In this document: positions 50,435 through 59,804 of the stretch, one piece after another
Layout of the letters: every line of letters starts with the position of its first letter
Position numbering within the stretch: the first letter of the stretch is position 1
Assembly: GCF_000717185.1 (NCBI RefSeq)
Contig: NZ_JNYE01000003.1
Coordinates: 62,001-126,000 of the forward strand
Reading direction: 5' to 3'
DNA: 64,000 bases
Source of the DNA: Kitasatospora phosalacinea
GTDB lineage: Bacteria > Actinomycetota > Actinomycetes > Streptomycetales > Streptomycetaceae
Notes under the pieces: generated by a model
Databases searched by the model: none
The model's input: the letters and a program-made list of their open reading frames with translations, nothing else
What the model was told of the DNA's origin: nothing
Program-made: the position numbers and the translations under genes

Positions 50435-51322
50435 GTGAGTGCTGCGATGCGAAGCCGTACCCCTGACCGGCTCTGTGCAGAGGCCGTCGACCTCGCCCGC
50501 CAGGCAGTGGTGGACAGCGTCGGAGAGGCCGTCGTCGGCCCCCACGTGAAGGCGGGCGCGGACGCCGAGCGCGTCGTCACCCACACCTTCGAGTGCCTCG
50601 ACCCGGCCTACCGCGGCTGGCACTGGGCGGTCACCGTCGCCCGCGCCCCGCGCGCCAAGAACGTCACCCTCGACGAGGTCGCCCTGCTCCCCGGCGCGGA
50701 CGCCGTCCTCGCCCCGCAGTGGGTCCCGTGGAGCGAGCGGCTGCGGCCCGGCGACCTCGGCCCCGGCGACCTGCTCCCCACCGGCGCCGACGACCTGCGC
50801 CTGGAGCCCGGCTGGACCGGCGAGGACGAGCCCGCCCCCAACTCGGTGCTGGCCGAGGCCGCCGAGGACGAGGCCCCCGCCGAGGACATCCAGCCCGCGC
50901 CCGCCCGCGCCAAGATCAGCGCGATCGCCGAGGAGCTCGGCCTCGTCCGCCCCCGGGTGCTCTCCCGGCACGGCCTGCACCAGGCCGCCGAACGCTGGGA
51001 GACCGCGTACGGCCCGCAGACCCCGATGGCACAGTCCGCCCCCGCCTCCTGCAACACCTGCGGCTTCCTCGTCCCGATCGGCGGCTCGCTCGGCCAGGCG
51101 TTCGGCGTCTGCGGCAACGAGTTCGGCCCCGCCGACGGCCAGGTCGTCTCCCTCGCCTACGGCTGCGGCGCCCACTCCGAGGCCGCGGTCCTCCCGGCCC
51201 CGCCCGTCCCCAGCGAGCTCATCCTCGACGAGACGGTCGTCGAACCCCTCCCGCTCCACCCGGACCGCACCTCCGGCTCCGTCGAACCGGACGCGCCCGC
51301 CGAGGAGCTCGGCCACGCGTAG
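50435..51322 (+). CDS. DUF3027 protein with zinc-binding motif
   Basis: 295 residues. FECLDPAYRGWHWAVTVARA and VTLDEVALLPGADAVLAPQW form the conserved DUF3027 core. A Pro/Glu linker and a C-terminal Cys cluster (CNTCGFLVPIGGSLGQAFGV, then CGNEFGPADG and CGAHSEA) suggest a zinc ribbon. GGGAGAG lies upstream of the GTG start. Function unknown; conserved in Streptomycetaceae beside the sacsin-like gene that follows. Confidence 0.85.
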   Translation: MSAAMRSRTPDRLCAEAVDLARQAVVDSVGEAVVGPHVKAGADAERVVTHTFECLDPAYRGWHWAVTVARAPRAKNVTLDEVALLPGADAVLAPQWVPWSERLRPGDLGPGDLLPTGADDLRLEPGWTGEDEPAPNSVLAEAAEDEAPAEDIQPAPARAKISAIAEELGLVRPRVLSRHGLHQAAERWETAYGPQTPMAQSAPASCNTCGFLVPIGGSLGQAFGVCGNEFGPADGQVVSLAYGCGAHSEAAVLPAPPVPSELILDETVVEPLPLHPDRTSGSVEPDAPAEELGHA

Positions 51323-51342
51323 CGTTGCGCGCTGAGCGGAAC

Positions 51343-51471
51343 CAGGGGCGCGGGGAACTGCGCGAGCGAGTACGCACCCGCAGCAGGACCGCGAGGCGGC
51401 AGCAAGCCACTGCCCCCGTCGCGACCCCGCTAGCGTGCGACTCCCGCTGCGCGCAGCTCCCCGCGCCCCCG
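51343..51471. repeat. Dispersed inverted-repeat element, full copy 2
   Basis: CAGGGGCGCGGGGAACTGCG at 51343 and CGCGCAGCTCCCCGCGCCCC near 51450-51469, with the interior GCTAGCGTGCGACTCCCGC matching copy 1 (ACGCTGACGTGCGACTCCCGC). Length 129 bp, the same as copy 1. It separates the DUF3027 and sacsin-like genes. Confidence 0.75.
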
Positions 51472-51560
51472 TCGTGCGCATCCCGTTCGGTGCCGTCCCG
51501 TCGGGGACGACTGGCAGAATGCCGACTCGTACGCAGACCACGCGAAGGGCGGCTCGGCAC

Positions 51561-54500
51561 GTGGAGTCTCGGATCATCGGCAGTGCGGCGCTCCCCGGGG
51601 AACCGGACGTCTTCGACACGGCCAGGCTGCGGCACACCGTGCTCACCGCCTGGGCGGCCGCGCCCGCCCGGTTCCGGGAGGACGCCAACGCCGAGGAGGA
51701 GCTCGCGCTCGGCGGCTACCGGGACCGCCTGGTCGTCGAACTCGCCCAGAACGCCGCGGACGCGGCCGCCCGGGCGGGCGTCACCGGGCGGCTGCGGCTG
51801 ACCCTGCGGGACGGCGTGCTGGCCGCCGCCAACACCGGCGCCCCGCTGGACGCGGCCGCGGTGGAGTCGCTGTCCACGCTGCGGGCGTCCGCGAAGCGGG
51901 AGGACGAGCGGGCGGTGGTCGGCCGGTTCGGCGTCGGCTTCGCCGCGGTGCTGGCCGTCAGCGACGAGCCCGCCGTGCTCGGCCACACCGGGGGCGTGCG
52001 CTGGTCGCTCACCGACGCCCGCGCGCTGGTCGCCGACATCCCGCAGCTCACCGCGGAGTTGACCCGCCGCGAGGGCCACCTGCCGGTGCTCCGGGTGCCG
52101 TTCCCGGCCGAGGGCGGGGCCCCCGAGGGCTACGACACGGTGGTCGTCCTGCCGCTGCGCGACGCCGCCGCCGAGGACCTCACCCGCCGCCTGCTCGCCG
52201 AGGTCGACGACGCCCTGCTGCTGACCCTGCCCGGCCTGGCCGAGGTGGTCGTCGACACCGCGGAGGGCGAACGCACCCTGACCCGCACCGCGCACCCGCC
52301 GCGCCCCGAGCAGCTGCCCACCGTGACGATCACCGACGGGGAGCGCGCCACCACCTGGCAGACCGTCAGCGCCTCCGGCACCGCCGCCCCCGAACTGCTC
52401 GCCGACCGCACCACCGAGGAGCGGGCCCGCCCGCACTGGACGCTCACCTGGGCCGTCCCGGTCGACGAGCGGGGCCGCCCGCAGCGCCCGCGCACCGCCG
52501 CCGTGGTGCACGCCCCCACGCCCAGCGACGAGCCGCTCGGCGTGCCCGCGCTGCTGATCGCCTCGTACCCGCTCGACCCGACCCGGCGGCACGTCGCGCC
52601 CGGCCCGCTCACCGACTTCCTCACCGAGCGCGCCGCCGAGGCCTACACCGAACTGCTGCGCGCCCGCGGCGCCGACCTGCACTCGCTGGACCTGGTGCCC
52701 GCCCCGCTCGGCCAGGGCGCGCTGGACGGCGCGCTGCGCACCGCGGTGCTGCGGCGGCTGCCCGACGTCCCGTTCCTGCCGCACCCGCGCGGCACCGAGG
52801 AGGGCACCCCCGCGCTGCGCCCGCGCGACGCCGTGCTGCTGGAGGGCGCCGACCACTCGGTGGTGGAGGCGCTCGCCCCGGTCTTCCCCGGCCTGCTCCC
52901 GGCCGGCCTGGAGCGCCGCACCGAACTGCGCACCCTCCAGGTGCGCCGCACCCCGCTCGCCGAGGTGGTCGACCAGCTCGGCGGCCTGGAGCGCGAACCC
53001 GCCTGGTGGCGCGGCCTGTACGCGGCCCTGGCCGGGGCCGACCCGGAGGCCCTGGGCGCGCTGCCCGTCCCGCTCGCCGACGGCCGCACCGTCACCGGCC
53101 CGCGCCGCGTCCTGCTGCCCTCCGACGCCGCCGACTGGGCCGGCTACGAGGGCTACCCCGCGGCGCTCGCCGAGGCCCTCGACCTGCTCGACCTGCGCCT
53201 CGCCCACCCCGACGCGGCGCACCCGCTGCTGGCCAAGCTCGGCGCCGCCACCGCCACCCCCGCGGGCGTCCTGGACACCCCCGAGGTGCGGGCCGCCGTC
53301 GCCCGCTCGCTGGAGCTCGGCGAGGACGACTACGAGGCCGCCGTCGACCTCGCCGACGCCGTCCTGGCCCTGGTCAAGGCCGCCGCCCCCGCCCCCGGCG
53401 CACACCCCTGGCTGGCCCGCCTGGCCCTCCCCGACGACGAGGGCGAACTCGCCCGCGCGGGTGAACTCCTGCTCCCCGACAGCCCGTTCGCCCGCCTGGT
53501 GGACGAGGATGACGCCGCCTTCGTGGACGACGACCTGTACGACCGCTGGGGCCCCGAGGTCCTCGCCGCGGCCGGGGCGCTCACCGCCTTCACCCTGGTG
53601 CGCGCCGAGGACGTCGTCCTCGACCCCGACGACCTGGAGCGCCTCGACCCCACCGCCCCCGCCGACCGGGCCGCGGGCGGCCGCCCCACCGGCCTGATCG
53701 ACGAGGCCCCCGACGGCCTCGCCGAATGGTGCGAGGACGCCCTGGAGGCCCTGCACGCCGACGACGCCGGGGAGTTGGGCGTCCCGCCGGTCGCCGCCGA
53801 ACTGCTCGCCGTCCGCGACCTCGACCTGGTCGCCGACGACGCCTGGCCCGAGGCCCTCGCCCTGCTCGCCCGGCCCCCGTACCGGGACGCCGTGGTGACG
53901 CCGGTGCGCACCCTGCTGCCCGACGGCAGCTACACCGACCTGCCCCCGTACACCGCCTGGTGGCTGCGCGACCACCCCGTCCTGGACGGCCGCGAACCGG
54001 CCGGGCTGCGCGCCGCGGGCGCCGACCCGCTGCTGCGCGGCCTCTACGACGAGGCCCGCACCACCCTCGACCCGCAGTTCCTGCACGCCCTCGGCGTGCG
54101 CACCACGCTGAACGCGCTGCTCGCCGAACCGCACGGCCCCGAGGAGCTGGTCGACCGGCTCACCGACCCGCTCTCCGAGGTCAGCCACCGCCAACTCCAC
54201 GGCATCTACAGCCTGTTGGCCGCCCTCCCGGCCGAGCGCGTCGAAGCCCTGGACGTGGTGCGGGCGCTCGCCCCGCTCGACTCCGCCTCCGGCCGCCGCG
54301 ACGACCGCACCGTCATCGTGGACGCCGGCACCGCGGTCGTCGCCGACGCCCCCGACCTGGTCGAACTCCTCCACGACCACGCCGTGCTCCCGGTCCACCC
54401 GCTGCTCGCCCCGGCCCTCGCCGAGCGCCTGCACGTCTCGCTGGCCAGCGAGGTGGCGGGCGGCCGCGTCCTGTCCGAGGGCACCCTGCACCGCACCCCC

Positions 54501-54848
54501 GCGGTGGTCCGCGAACTCCTCCCCGGCTGCCCGGCCGTCTACGAGGAGCACGAGGAACTCCTGGTCGTCGGCCCCGACGGCGAGGAGGCGCACGTCGCCT
54601 GGCGCTGGGACACCGCGGCGACCGCCCCCGAACTCCCCTACGCCCCGGAGGACGCCGAAGCGGCCGACGAGGACGACGAGTTCGACGTCCCGCCCGTCCC
54701 CGGCCTGCTGCACGCCGCCACCCCCGAGGGCCTGGCCGCGGGCCTCGCCTGGTCCGTCCACCAGTGGCACCGCCGCTTCGAGGTCCTCGCCGCCCTCACC
54801 GAACCGGACCGGGCGTACGAGCTGCTGGCGGCGCGCGACTACGAGTAG
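51561..54848 (+). CDS. Large sacsin-like HATPase-fold protein
   Basis: 1,095 residues. The N-terminal 200 hold a GHKL/Hsp90-type ATP-binding fold: RLVVELAQNAADAAARAGVT (motif N box), LAAANTGAPLDAAAVESLST and VVGRFGVGFAAVLAVSDEP (GxGFxS-like lid). This matches the sacsin N-terminal ATP-binding-like family. The remaining 900 residues have no recognised domain. It may be a chaperone-like or DNA-associated ATPase; a defence role is conceivable but unsupported. GTG at 51561 with GAAGGGCGG 8 nt upstream; in-frame ATGs at 51435 and 51519 are alternatives. Confidence 0.8.
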   Translation: MESRIIGSAALPGEPDVFDTARLRHTVLTAWAAAPARFREDANAEEELALGGYRDRLVVELAQNAADAAARAGVTGRLRLTLRDGVLAAANTGAPLDAAAVESLSTLRASAKREDERAVVGRFGVGFAAVLAVSDEPAVLGHTGGVRWSLTDARALVADIPQLTAELTRREGHLPVLRVPFPAEGGAPEGYDTVVVLPLRDAAAEDLTRRLLAEVDDALLLTLPGLAEVVVDTAEGERTLTRTAHPPRPEQLPTVTITDGERATTWQTVSASGTAAPELLADRTTEERARPHWTLTWAVPVDERGRPQRPRTAAVVHAPTPSDEPLGVPALLIASYPLDPTRRHVAPGPLTDFLTERAAEAYTELLRARGADLHSLDLVPAPLGQGALDGALRTAVLRRLPDVPFLPHPRGTEEGTPALRPRDAVLLEGADHSVVEALAPVFPGLLPAGLERRTELRTLQVRRTPLAEVVDQLGGLEREPAWWRGLYAALAGADPEALGALPVPLADGRTVTGPRRVLLPSDAADWAGYEGYPAALAEALDLLDLRLAHPDAAHPLLAKLGAATATPAGVLDTPEVRAAVARSLELGEDDYEAAVDLADAVLALVKAAAPAPGAHPWLARLALPDDEGELARAGELLLPDSPFARLVDEDDAAFVDDDLYDRWGPEVLAAAGALTAFTLVRAEDVVLDPDDLERLDPTAPADRAAGGRPTGLIDEAPDGLAEWCEDALEALHADDAGELGVPPVAAELLAVRDLDLVADDAWPEALALLARPPYRDAVVTPVRTLLPDGSYTDLPPYTAWWLRDHPVLDGREPAGLRAAGADPLLRGLYDEARTTLDPQFLHALGVRTTLNALLAEPHGPEELVDRLTDPLSEVSHRQLHGIYSLLAALPAERVEALDVVRALAPLDSASGRRDDRTVIVDAGTAVVADAPDLVELLHDHAVLPVHPLLAPALAERLHVSLASEVAGGRVLSEGTLHRTPAVVRELLPGCPAVYEEHEELLVVGPDGEEAHVAWRWDTAATAPELPYAPEDAEAADEDDEFDVPPVPGLLHAATPEGLAAGLAWSVHQWHRRFEVLAALTEPDRAYELLAARDYE

Positions 54849-54880
54849 GGCCCCTGTCGGGGCTCTGCCGTTCCCCCTTC

Positions 54881-54910
54881 AGCTCTTCTCAGCTCTTCTC
54901 AGCTCTTCTC
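54881..54910. repeat. Three tandem copies of AGCTCTTCTC
   Basis: A 10-bp direct triplicate spanning the 3' end and stop codon of the P-type ATPase gene. Recent slippage there would change the last residues of the protein (ends VFVEKS). Confidence 0.7.
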
Positions 54911-57367
54911 CACGAAGACCCGCGAGGTGACCTCCAGCAGGCAGCCCGCGATCGCGGCGATCGCCACGCCCGCCAACGGGTCGCGCCAGCCGACGAGTTG
55001 GAGCTGGAAGAAGTCGGAGAGCCAGGGGACCACCAGCACCAGTGCGAACGCGCCGGACATGGTGCCGATCAGCAGCAGGCGCCACCAGGTGTACGGGCGG
55101 GCGACGATCGCGAGGACCCAGATCGCGCAGATGAACAGCGTCAGGGTGGCGACCGAGGTGTCGGCCTCCAGGGTGGTCGCGTCGTCGCCGCGGGCCAGTG
55201 CGTAGGCGGTGAAGGTCGCGGCGCCGCAGACCGCCCCGCCGGGCACCGCCAGCCGCAGCACCCGGCGGACGAAGCCGGTGCGGGCCCGCTCGTTGTTGGG
55301 GGCCAGGGCGAGGAAGAACGCCGGGATGCCGATGGTCAGCGAGGACAGCACCGTCGAGTGCCGGGGCAGGAACGGGTACGGGACCTGGGTGAACACCACC
55401 AGCAGGGCCAGCAGCACCGAGTAGACCGTCTTCACCAGGAACAGCCCGGCGACGCGCTCGATGTTGCCGATCACCCGGCGGCCCTCGGCGACCACCGAGG
55501 GCAGGGTGGCGAACCGGTCGTCGAGCAGCACGATCTGGGCGACGGCCCGGGTCGCGTCCGAGCCGGTGCCCATCGCGACGCCGATGTCGGCGTCCTTCAG
55601 GGCGAGCACGTCGTTGACGCCGTCGCCGGTCATCGCGACGGTGTGGCCCTTCGACTGCAGGGCGCCGACCAGGGCGCGCTTCTGCTGCGGGGTGACCCGG
55701 CCGAAGACGGCGGTCCGGTCGGCGGCCTCGGCGAGCCGTTCGGGGTCGGTGGGCAGGGTGCGGGCGTCGGTCGCGGTCTCGGCGCCGGGCAGGCCGAGGT
55801 GGGCGGCGACCGCGCCGACCGAGACGGCGCTGTCGCCGGAGATGACCTTGGCCCGGACGTCCTGGGAGCGGAAGTAGCGCAGGGTGTCCGCGGCGTCCTC
55901 GCGCAGCCGCTGCTGCAGCACCAGCAGGGCCAGCGGCCGCAGCTGCGCGGCCGGGTCGGGGTCGTCCAGCGGCAGCGGGCTGCGGCCCAGCAGCAGGACC
56001 CGCAGGCCCTTCGCGCCCAGCTCGTCGACCTCGGCGAGCGCGGGGGCACCGGCCGGGAGCAGCACGTCGGGGGCGCCGAGCAGCCAGCTGCCCTCGGTGC
56101 CGCCGGGCTCCAGCAGCTGCACGCCGCTCCACTTGCGGGCGGAGGAGAACGGGATCGCCTCCAGCACCCGCCAGCGGCCCTCCGGCGGCGGCCCGTACGC
56201 GTCGATGACGGCCTGCATGCTGGGGTTGGGGCGGGCGTCGGCAGTGCCGATCGCGCCGAGCGCCTCGGCCAGGAGCACCTTGTCGGCGCTGCCGGCGGCG
56301 CTGTCGGTGCTGCTGGATTGCGGGGCCTCGCTCGGGGCGGCGAGCGGGCGGAGGTCGACCAGGTCCATGCCGCCCTCGGTGAGGGTGCCGGTCTTGTCCA
56401 GGCACACGGTGTCGACCCGGGCCAGGCCCTCGATCGCGGGCAGCTCCTGCACCAGGCACTGCTTGCGGCCCAGCCGGACCACGCCGATCGCGAAGGCCAC
56501 CGAGGTGAGCAGCACCAGGCCCTCGGGCACCATCGGCACGATGCCCGCCACCATCCGGCGCACCGCCTCCTTCCAGTCGTTGCGCTGCACCGCGAGCTGG
56601 CTGATCACCAGGCCGATCGCGGTGGGCACCAGCAGGTAGGTGATGAACCGCAGGATCTGGTCGATGCCGGTGCGCAGCTCCGACTTCACCAGGGTGAACT
56701 TGCTGGCCTCCTCGGCGAGCTTGGCGGCGTACGCCTCCCGGCCGACCTTGGTCGCGGTGAACGCACCCGCCCCGGCCACCACGAAGGAGCCGGACATCAC
56801 GTGGTCGCCGGGGCGCTTGTGGACGGGGTCGGGCTCGCCGGTCAGCAGCGACTCGTCGATCTCCAGGGCGTCCGCCTCGGTGACCGTGCCGTCCACCACG
56901 ACCTTGTCGCCGATGCCCAGCAGCACCGTGTCGTCCAGCACGATCTCGCCGGTGCCGACCTGCACCGCGGCGCCGTCCCGGCGGACCTGGGGGCGGGCCT
57001 CGCCGATCAGCGCGAGGCTGTCCAGGGTCTTCTTGGCGCGCAGCTCCTGGACGATGCCGATCGCCGTGTTGGCGACGATGACCAGGCCGAACAGGCCGTC
57101 CTGGAGCGGGCCGACGACCAGGATGATGCCGAACATCACCCCGATGATCGCGTTGAACCGGGTGAACACGTTGGCCCGGACGATCTCCCGCACCGAACGG
57201 CTCGAACGCACCGGGACGTCGTTCACCTGCCCGCGGGCGACCCGCTCGGCGACCCCGGCCGCACTCAGCCCGGGCTGGTACGCGCCGCCCGCGCCGGTGG
57301 GGTGCGCGCCGGGGCCGGGGCCGGGGACCGGGCCGGGCGCGGCGGTGCCTTCCGCTGAGTGCGTCAT
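54899..57367 (-). CDS. P-type ATPase, CtpE-like cation transporter
   Basis: 822 residues. Actuator motif LTGEPDPV (175-182), membrane motif PEGL (281-284), phosphorylation motif DKTGTLTE (Asp324), KGHTVAMTGDGVNDVLALKD (hinge) and C-terminal helices are intact. PEGL in helix 4 fits Ca/Mg-type pumps, not the CPC heavy-metal pumps; similarity is to mycobacterial CtpE. A 45-residue Pro-rich N-terminal tail precedes the core. Probably imports or exports divalent cations at the plasma membrane. Confidence 0.92.
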   Translation of the reverse strand: MTHSAEGTAAPGPVPGPGPGAHPTGAGGAYQPGLSAAGVAERVARGQVNDVPVRSSRSVREIVRANVFTRFNAIIGVMFGIILVVGPLQDGLFGLVIVANTAIGIVQELRAKKTLDSLALIGEARPQVRRDGAAVQVGTGEIVLDDTVLLGIGDKVVVDGTVTEADALEIDESLLTGEPDPVHKRPGDHVMSGSFVVAGAGAFTATKVGREAYAAKLAEEASKFTLVKSELRTGIDQILRFITYLLVPTAIGLVISQLAVQRNDWKEAVRRMVAGIVPMVPEGLVLLTSVAFAIGVVRLGRKQCLVQELPAIEGLARVDTVCLDKTGTLTEGGMDLVDLRPLAAPSEAPQSSSTDSAAGSADKVLLAEALGAIGTADARPNPSMQAVIDAYGPPPEGRWRVLEAIPFSSARKWSGVQLLEPGGTEGSWLLGAPDVLLPAGAPALAEVDELGAKGLRVLLLGRSPLPLDDPDPAAQLRPLALLVLQQRLREDAADTLRYFRSQDVRAKVISGDSAVSVGAVAAHLGLPGAETATDARTLPTDPERLAEAADRTAVFGRVTPQQKRALVGALQSKGHTVAMTGDGVNDVLALKDADIGVAMGTGSDATRAVAQIVLLDDRFATLPSVVAEGRRVIGNIERVAGLFLVKTVYSVLLALLVVFTQVPYPFLPRHSTVLSSLTIGIPAFFLALAPNNERARTGFVRRVLRLAVPGGAVCGAATFTAYALARGDDATTLEADTSVATLTLFICAIWVLAIVARPYTWWRLLLIGTMSGAFALVLVVPWLSDFFQLQLVGWRDPLAGVAIAAIAGCLLEVTSRVFVEKS

Positions 57368-57464
57368 GGCACCGACTCTAGGTGGGCGATTTGTCCGGTG
57401 CGCCCCGCCTCGGGACGGATTCCGGCCGGACGGGTGGCGGCCGGGCGGCGGCTGCCCGGGGCTG

Positions 57465-57734
57465 CTAGGCCACCGGCTCCCCGGCCGCCTCGGCGGCGCG
57501 GGCGCGGCGGATCGCGGCCCGGCGGGCGGTGCAGTACTTGAGGCCGATCAGGCCGAGCAGGCCGCCGGACAGGCAGACCCACGGCCAGCTGCCGTGGCCG
57601 TGGTCGGACAGCCACCCCTGGAACGGCACCAGCGCCACGAAGCCGACGAACCACAGCACCGTGCCGGTGCCGACGATGGCGACGTCGTTCCCTTCCAGGG
57701 GCGGGGGAGCGGTGCGCAGCGCGGTCTTGGGCAT
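57465..57734 (-). CDS. DUF2530 small membrane protein
   Basis: 89 residues with two hydrophobic helices (VAIVGTGTVLWFVGFVALVP and WPWVCLSGGLLGLIGLKYCT) and a basic tail (ARRAAIRRARAAEAAGEP). PLEGNDV before the first helix is typical of DUF2530. TAGGCT lies 7 nt before the ATG on the minus strand, so the start is probably leaderless. Confidence 0.8.
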   Translation of the reverse strand: MPKTALRTAPPPLEGNDVAIVGTGTVLWFVGFVALVPFQGWLSDHGHGSWPWVCLSGGLLGLIGLKYCTARRAAIRRARAAEAAGEPVA

Positions 57735-57827
57735 GGGCCCTAGCCTACGGGCCGCTCCGGCGGGCGGTCCGCGGCGGGTCGCGACGGCCCGTGGCCGGGT
57801 GGCCCGGCGAGGGGAGGTCCGGCGGGG

Positions 57828-57866
57828 TGGCCCGGCAGGGCGGCCCGGCAGGGCGGCCCGGCAGGG
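57828..57866 (+). repeat. Three tandem 13-bp units (CGGCCCGGCAGGG)
   Basis: Units at 57828-57840, 57841-57853 and 57854-57866, with degenerate related units back to about 57800. They lie between the divergent DUF2530 and NCS2 genes. AT-rich promoter-like sequence (CATACTGAAAT, 57950-57960) follows further downstream. Confidence 0.7.
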
Positions 57867-58019
57867 CCGGACGTGTCGACAGGTGAGCGACGGTGACCGT
57901 AATGGGCTCACTCTACGCGCGAAGATGGCGCGTGCACGACCGGAATCGACATACTGAAATGCCCCCCCACCTTGCTTCGCCCGGTCTCCCCCGGCCTCTC
58001 CCGATCGAGGACCCCCGAC

Positions 58020-59483
58020 ATGTCTCCGCAGGCCCAGTCGACCACCGCGTCGCCCGAGCCCTCCCAGAACGCGCCGAAGCCCCCGTCCGGCGCCCTGGAC
58101 CGCTTCTTCAAGATCTCCGAGCGGGGCTCCACCCTGCCCCGCGAGATCCGCGGTGGTGTCGCCACGTTCTTCACGATGGCGTACATCCTGGTGCTCAACC
58201 CGATCATCCTGGCCTCGGCCACGGATATGAACAACACGCACCTCAACGGCGGACAGCTGGTCACCGCGACCGCGCTCACCGCCGGCCTCACCACCCTGCT
58301 GATGGGCGTCATCGGCAACGTCCCGATCGGCCTCGCCGCGGGCCTGGGCGTCAACACCATCGTGGCGCTCCAGCTCGCCCCCCAGATGACCTGGCCCGAC
58401 GCCATGGGCATGGTCGTCCTGGCCGGTTTCGCGATCATGCTGCTGGTCGCCACCGGCCTGCGCGAGCGCGTCATGAACGCCGTCCCGCTCGGCCTGCGCA
58501 AGGCCATCGCGATCGGCATCGGCCTGTTCATCACCCTGGTCGGCCTGGTCGACTCCGGCTTCGTCACCCGCATCCCGGACGCCGCCCAGACCACCGTCCC
58601 CCTCCAGCTCGGCATCGGCGGGCACCTGCACGGCTGGCCCGTGCTGGTCTTCATCCTCGGCCTGCTGCTCACCATGGCCCTGGTCGTCCGCAAGGTCCCC
58701 GGCGCGATCCTGATCTCCATCGCCGTGATGACCGCAGCCGCGGTGGTCATCCAGCAGTTCGCCGACCTCTCCGCCGAGGCCTGGGGCCTCACCGTCCCGG
58801 CCTGGCCCGGCAACCCCGTCGCCACCCCCGACTTCGGCCTGGTCGGCCACTTCAGCCTGTTCGGCGGCTTCCAGCACGTCAGCGTGCTGACCGGCATCCT
58901 GTTCGTCTTCACCGTGCTGATGAGCTGCTTCTTCGACGCGATGGGCACCATCCTCGGCGTCGCCGACGAGGCCCACCTGCTCGACGAGAAGGGCGACCTC
59001 CCGGGCATCAACAAGGTCCTGATGGTCGACGGCATCGCCACCGCCGCGGGCGGCGCGACCTCCGCCTCCGCCAACACCTGCTTCGTCGAGTCCACCGCGG
59101 GCGTCGGCGAGGGCGCCCGCACCGGCTTCGCCTCGATCGTCACCGGCGCGCTCTTCCTGCTCGCCCTCTTCCTCACCCCCCTCGCGACCATGGTCCCCGC
59201 CCAGGCCGCCACCCCCGCCCTGGTCACCGTCGGCTTCCTGATCCTGGCGAACTCCATCAAGGAGATCGACTGGTCCGACTACACCATCGCGATGCCGGCC
59301 TTCATCACCATCGTGATGATGCCGTTCACCTACTCCATCACCAACGGCATCGGCTTCGGCTTCATCGCCTTCTGCCTCCTGCGCGTCGTCGCGGGCCGCG
59401 CCCGCACCGTCCCGATCGCGATGTACGGCGTCGCCGCCGTCTTCGCCTTCTACTACCTGATGCCGGCCCTCGGCCTGCTCTGA
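58020..59483 (+). CDS. NCS2-family purine permease
   Basis: 487 residues with about 12-14 helices. FFTMAYILVLNPIIL, NVPIGLAAGLGVNTIVALQL, FFDAMGTILGVADEA and SASANTCFVESTAGVGEGAR are the substrate-binding loops of the AzgA/PbuG subgroup, which import hypoxanthine, guanine or adenine with protons. GAGGA lies about 10 nt before the ATG at 58020. A terminator follows immediately. Confidence 0.92.
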   Translation: MSPQAQSTTASPEPSQNAPKPPSGALDRFFKISERGSTLPREIRGGVATFFTMAYILVLNPIILASATDMNNTHLNGGQLVTATALTAGLTTLLMGVIGNVPIGLAAGLGVNTIVALQLAPQMTWPDAMGMVVLAGFAIMLLVATGLRERVMNAVPLGLRKAIAIGIGLFITLVGLVDSGFVTRIPDAAQTTVPLQLGIGGHLHGWPVLVFILGLLLTMALVVRKVPGAILISIAVMTAAAVVIQQFADLSAEAWGLTVPAWPGNPVATPDFGLVGHFSLFGGFQHVSVLTGILFVFTVLMSCFFDAMGTILGVADEAHLLDEKGDLPGINKVLMVDGIATAAGGATSASANTCFVESTAGVGEGARTGFASIVTGALFLLALFLTPLATMVPAQAATPALVTVGFLILANSIKEIDWSDYTIAMPAFITIVMMPFTYSITNGIGFGFIAFCLLRVVAGRARTVPIAMYGVAAVFAFYYLMPALGLL

Positions 59484-59496
59484 CGGCTCTCGCCCC

Positions 59497-59533
59497 GACG
59501 GCCCTCCTCCGCGTGCTGCGGGGGAGGGCCGTC
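59497..59533 (+). terminator. Terminator after the NCS2 gene
   Basis: GACGGCCCTCC pairs with GGAGGGCCGTC around TCCGCGTGCTGCGGG. The core CCCTCCTCCGCGTGCTGCGG recurs after vapC. Confidence 0.7.
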
Positions 59534-59543
59534 GGGGCTGTGC

Positions 59544-59572
59544 GATATCGAATGAGGGGTGCTCTCGATATC
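59544..59572. promoter_or_regulatory. Inverted repeat GATATCGA-N13-TCGATATC, candidate VapBC operator
   Basis: A perfect 8-bp inverted repeat, strikingly AT-rich for this genome, 31 bp before the vapB start. Toxin-antitoxin complexes autorepress through such palindromes. Confidence 0.7.
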
Positions 59573-59603
59573 ATGGGGTTCGCCCGCCGACGGAAGGACG
59601 ATC

Positions 59604-59804
59604 ATGACGCGTACGGTCATCGACCTCGACGACGACCTCCTGGCGGAGGCCCAGCGGCTCTTCGGGACCACCACCAAGGTCGCCACGGTGAACGCCGCCC
59701 TGCTCGAAGCCGTCAAACTCGCCCGCCGGATAGAGTTCGCGGACGCCGTGGCCAGCGGGGAGTTCGACCTCCTCGGTGAGCCCGGCGACCGGGCGGTGGC
59801 GTGA
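59604..59804 (+). CDS. vapB: VapB-type antitoxin
   Basis: 66 residues. TRTVIDLDDDLLAEAQRLFG is the ribbon-helix-helix opening typical of VapB antitoxins, followed by the toxin-neutralising tail (RIEFADAVASGEFDLLG). GGAAGG lies 6 nt before the ATG. It overlaps vapC by 4 nt (GTGA). Confidence 0.88.
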   Translation: MTRTVIDLDDDLLAEAQRLFGTTTKVATVNAALLEAVKLARRIEFADAVASGEFDLLGEPGDRAVA

